5,706 bases of DNA from JACMLD01 sp036500065 (GTDB taxonomy: Bacteria; Bacteroidota; Bacteroidia; Chitinophagales; Chitinophagaceae). Positions within the stretch are counted from its first letter, which is position 1; each line of letters begins with the position of its first letter. The position numbers and the translations under genes are program-made. A model generated the notes under the pieces. The model worked only from the letters and a program-made list of their open reading frames with translations. It was not told where the DNA came from and ran no database searches. The DNA lies in the NCBI GenBank assembly GCA_036500065.1, contig DASYCT010000368.1, forward strand, positions 1 to 5,706. Reading direction: 5' to 3'. Positions 5,230 to 5,706 of the stretch are shown here, piece by piece.

Positions 5230-5344
5230 CAAGACCAACGATCTCTTCTTCGACTTATACCAGCGGCAAGGTTTAACACTCATTTCTTCATTATCTTTAA
5301 AAACCACATTGCAGTCTTTTTTTAACTGCTTTAATTAATACAAC

Positions 5345-5706
5345 ATGAGAAAAATCATTGTCACCGCCTTTATCGGCGTTCTCACTATGCCCGTTTTCAG
5401 CCAGTCAAAACCATTGCTGGGTTTTGGTGAACCTTCTTCCGCCGCAGAAACCGCGGCAGAAAAGAAATTCGACAGTTATCTCAGTGCGGCCAATGCCGAC
5501 CAGTATGTAAAAGAAATGTCGGCGCGCCCGCACCATGTCGGTTCTCCCGGCGGCAAGGCCGTGGCCGAGTATATCCTCAATCATTTTAAAAGCTGGGGGT
5601 ATGATGCTTCCATCGAAACCTTCTACGTGCTTTTCCCGACACCAAAAGAACGTTTGCTCGAAATGACGGGGCCGGTCAATTACAAAGCCGTGCTGGCCGA
5701 ACAACC
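5345..5706 (+). CDS. M28 family peptidase, glutamate carboxypeptidase II-like, N-terminal part
   Basis: The first 120 codons of a gene that runs off the right edge. Residues 1-20 (MRKIIVTAFIGVLTMPVFSQ) are a signal peptide, so the enzyme is exported. From about residue 42 the sequence follows the N-terminal part of folate-hydrolase/glutamate carboxypeptidase II-like proteins of peptidase family M28: RPHHVGSPGGKAVAEYIL (61-78), then FKSWGYDASIETFYVLFPTPKERLLEM (81-107). The PTPKERLLE stretch is especially characteristic. Family members are zinc-dependent aminopeptidases or carboxypeptidases with a protease-associated domain and a transferrin-receptor-like dimerisation domain. The zinc ligands and those domains lie outside the window and cannot be checked. 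The ATG at 5345 is supported by the signal peptide directly after it. Confidence 0.88.
   Translation, partial: MRKIIVTAFIGVLTMPVFSQSKPLLGFGEPSSAAETAAEKKFDSYLSAANADQYVKEMSARPHHVGSPGGKAVAEYILNHFKSWGYDASIETFYVLFPTPKERLLEMTGPVNYKAVLAEQ

Larger units (their letters stand above)
4995..5344. other. Gene-free spacer between divergent secreted-protein genes
   Basis: 350 bases with no credible protein gene. The left part is the leader and possible promoter of the leftward gene. 5149-5229 is a very stable hairpin whose reading frames are artefacts of the repeat. The right part, about 5230-5344, should hold the promoter of the peptidase gene. I find no good TTG ... TAnnTTTG pair there; TATCTTTA at 5292-5299 is the nearest -7 match and lacks a partner. 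Confidence 0.75.

Noticed and set aside
5101..5325. Overlapping open frames on both strands rich in RPCRA and PTGAAHPA.
   Set aside because: They are translations of the 34-bp palindrome, which keeps both strands open; the residues mirror each other on the two strands.

Overview
This window looks like a chromosomal segment from a Bacteroidota bacterium, most likely a member of the Chitinophagaceae or a close relative. The signs are an IPExxxVDY-family protein, a Bacteroidota-type short pterin dehydratase, two secreted proteins ending in type IX secretion (T9SS) sorting domains, start codons without clear Shine-Dalgarno sequences, and a recA promoter of the Bacteroidota type (TTG ... TAnnTTTG). 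The lineage call is an inference from protein families and motifs; no 16S or other formal marker is present.

Layout. At 1-840 lie two rightward housekeeping-type genes, an IPExxxVDY protein and a 4a-hydroxytetrahydrobiopterin dehydratase. A leftward gene for a small three-helix membrane protein (CBU_0592-like) converges on them. A 477-base gene-free stretch (1108-1584) follows. It holds an 18-bp sequence repeated later in the window, a possible short transcription unit with an intrinsic terminator, a nested palindromic repeat of about 140 bp, and the recA promoter. recA (1585-2589) is intact and ends in a clear terminator.

The right half concerns the cell envelope and secretion. A secreted alpha/beta-hydrolase carries a fibronectin-like domain and a T9SS tail (2770-4149). 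It converges with a small secreted protein that consists essentially of the same fibronectin-like plus T9SS-type tail without a catalytic domain (4374-4994, minus). Between them are a long hairpin and a bidirectional terminator. After a 350-base spacer dominated by a 34-bp-stem hairpin, the window ends inside the start of an exported M28-family (glutamate carboxypeptidase II-like) peptidase.

I see no defence island, CRISPR array, transposase or biosynthetic cluster. The coding content is ordinary for the group. The most noticeable unexplained material is intergenic: four different palindromic repeats, plus two exact copies of an 18-mer that both end at a possible -33 element and are both followed by a short stretch closed by an intrinsic terminator. 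These are the places worth a second look; the functional readings are hypotheses.
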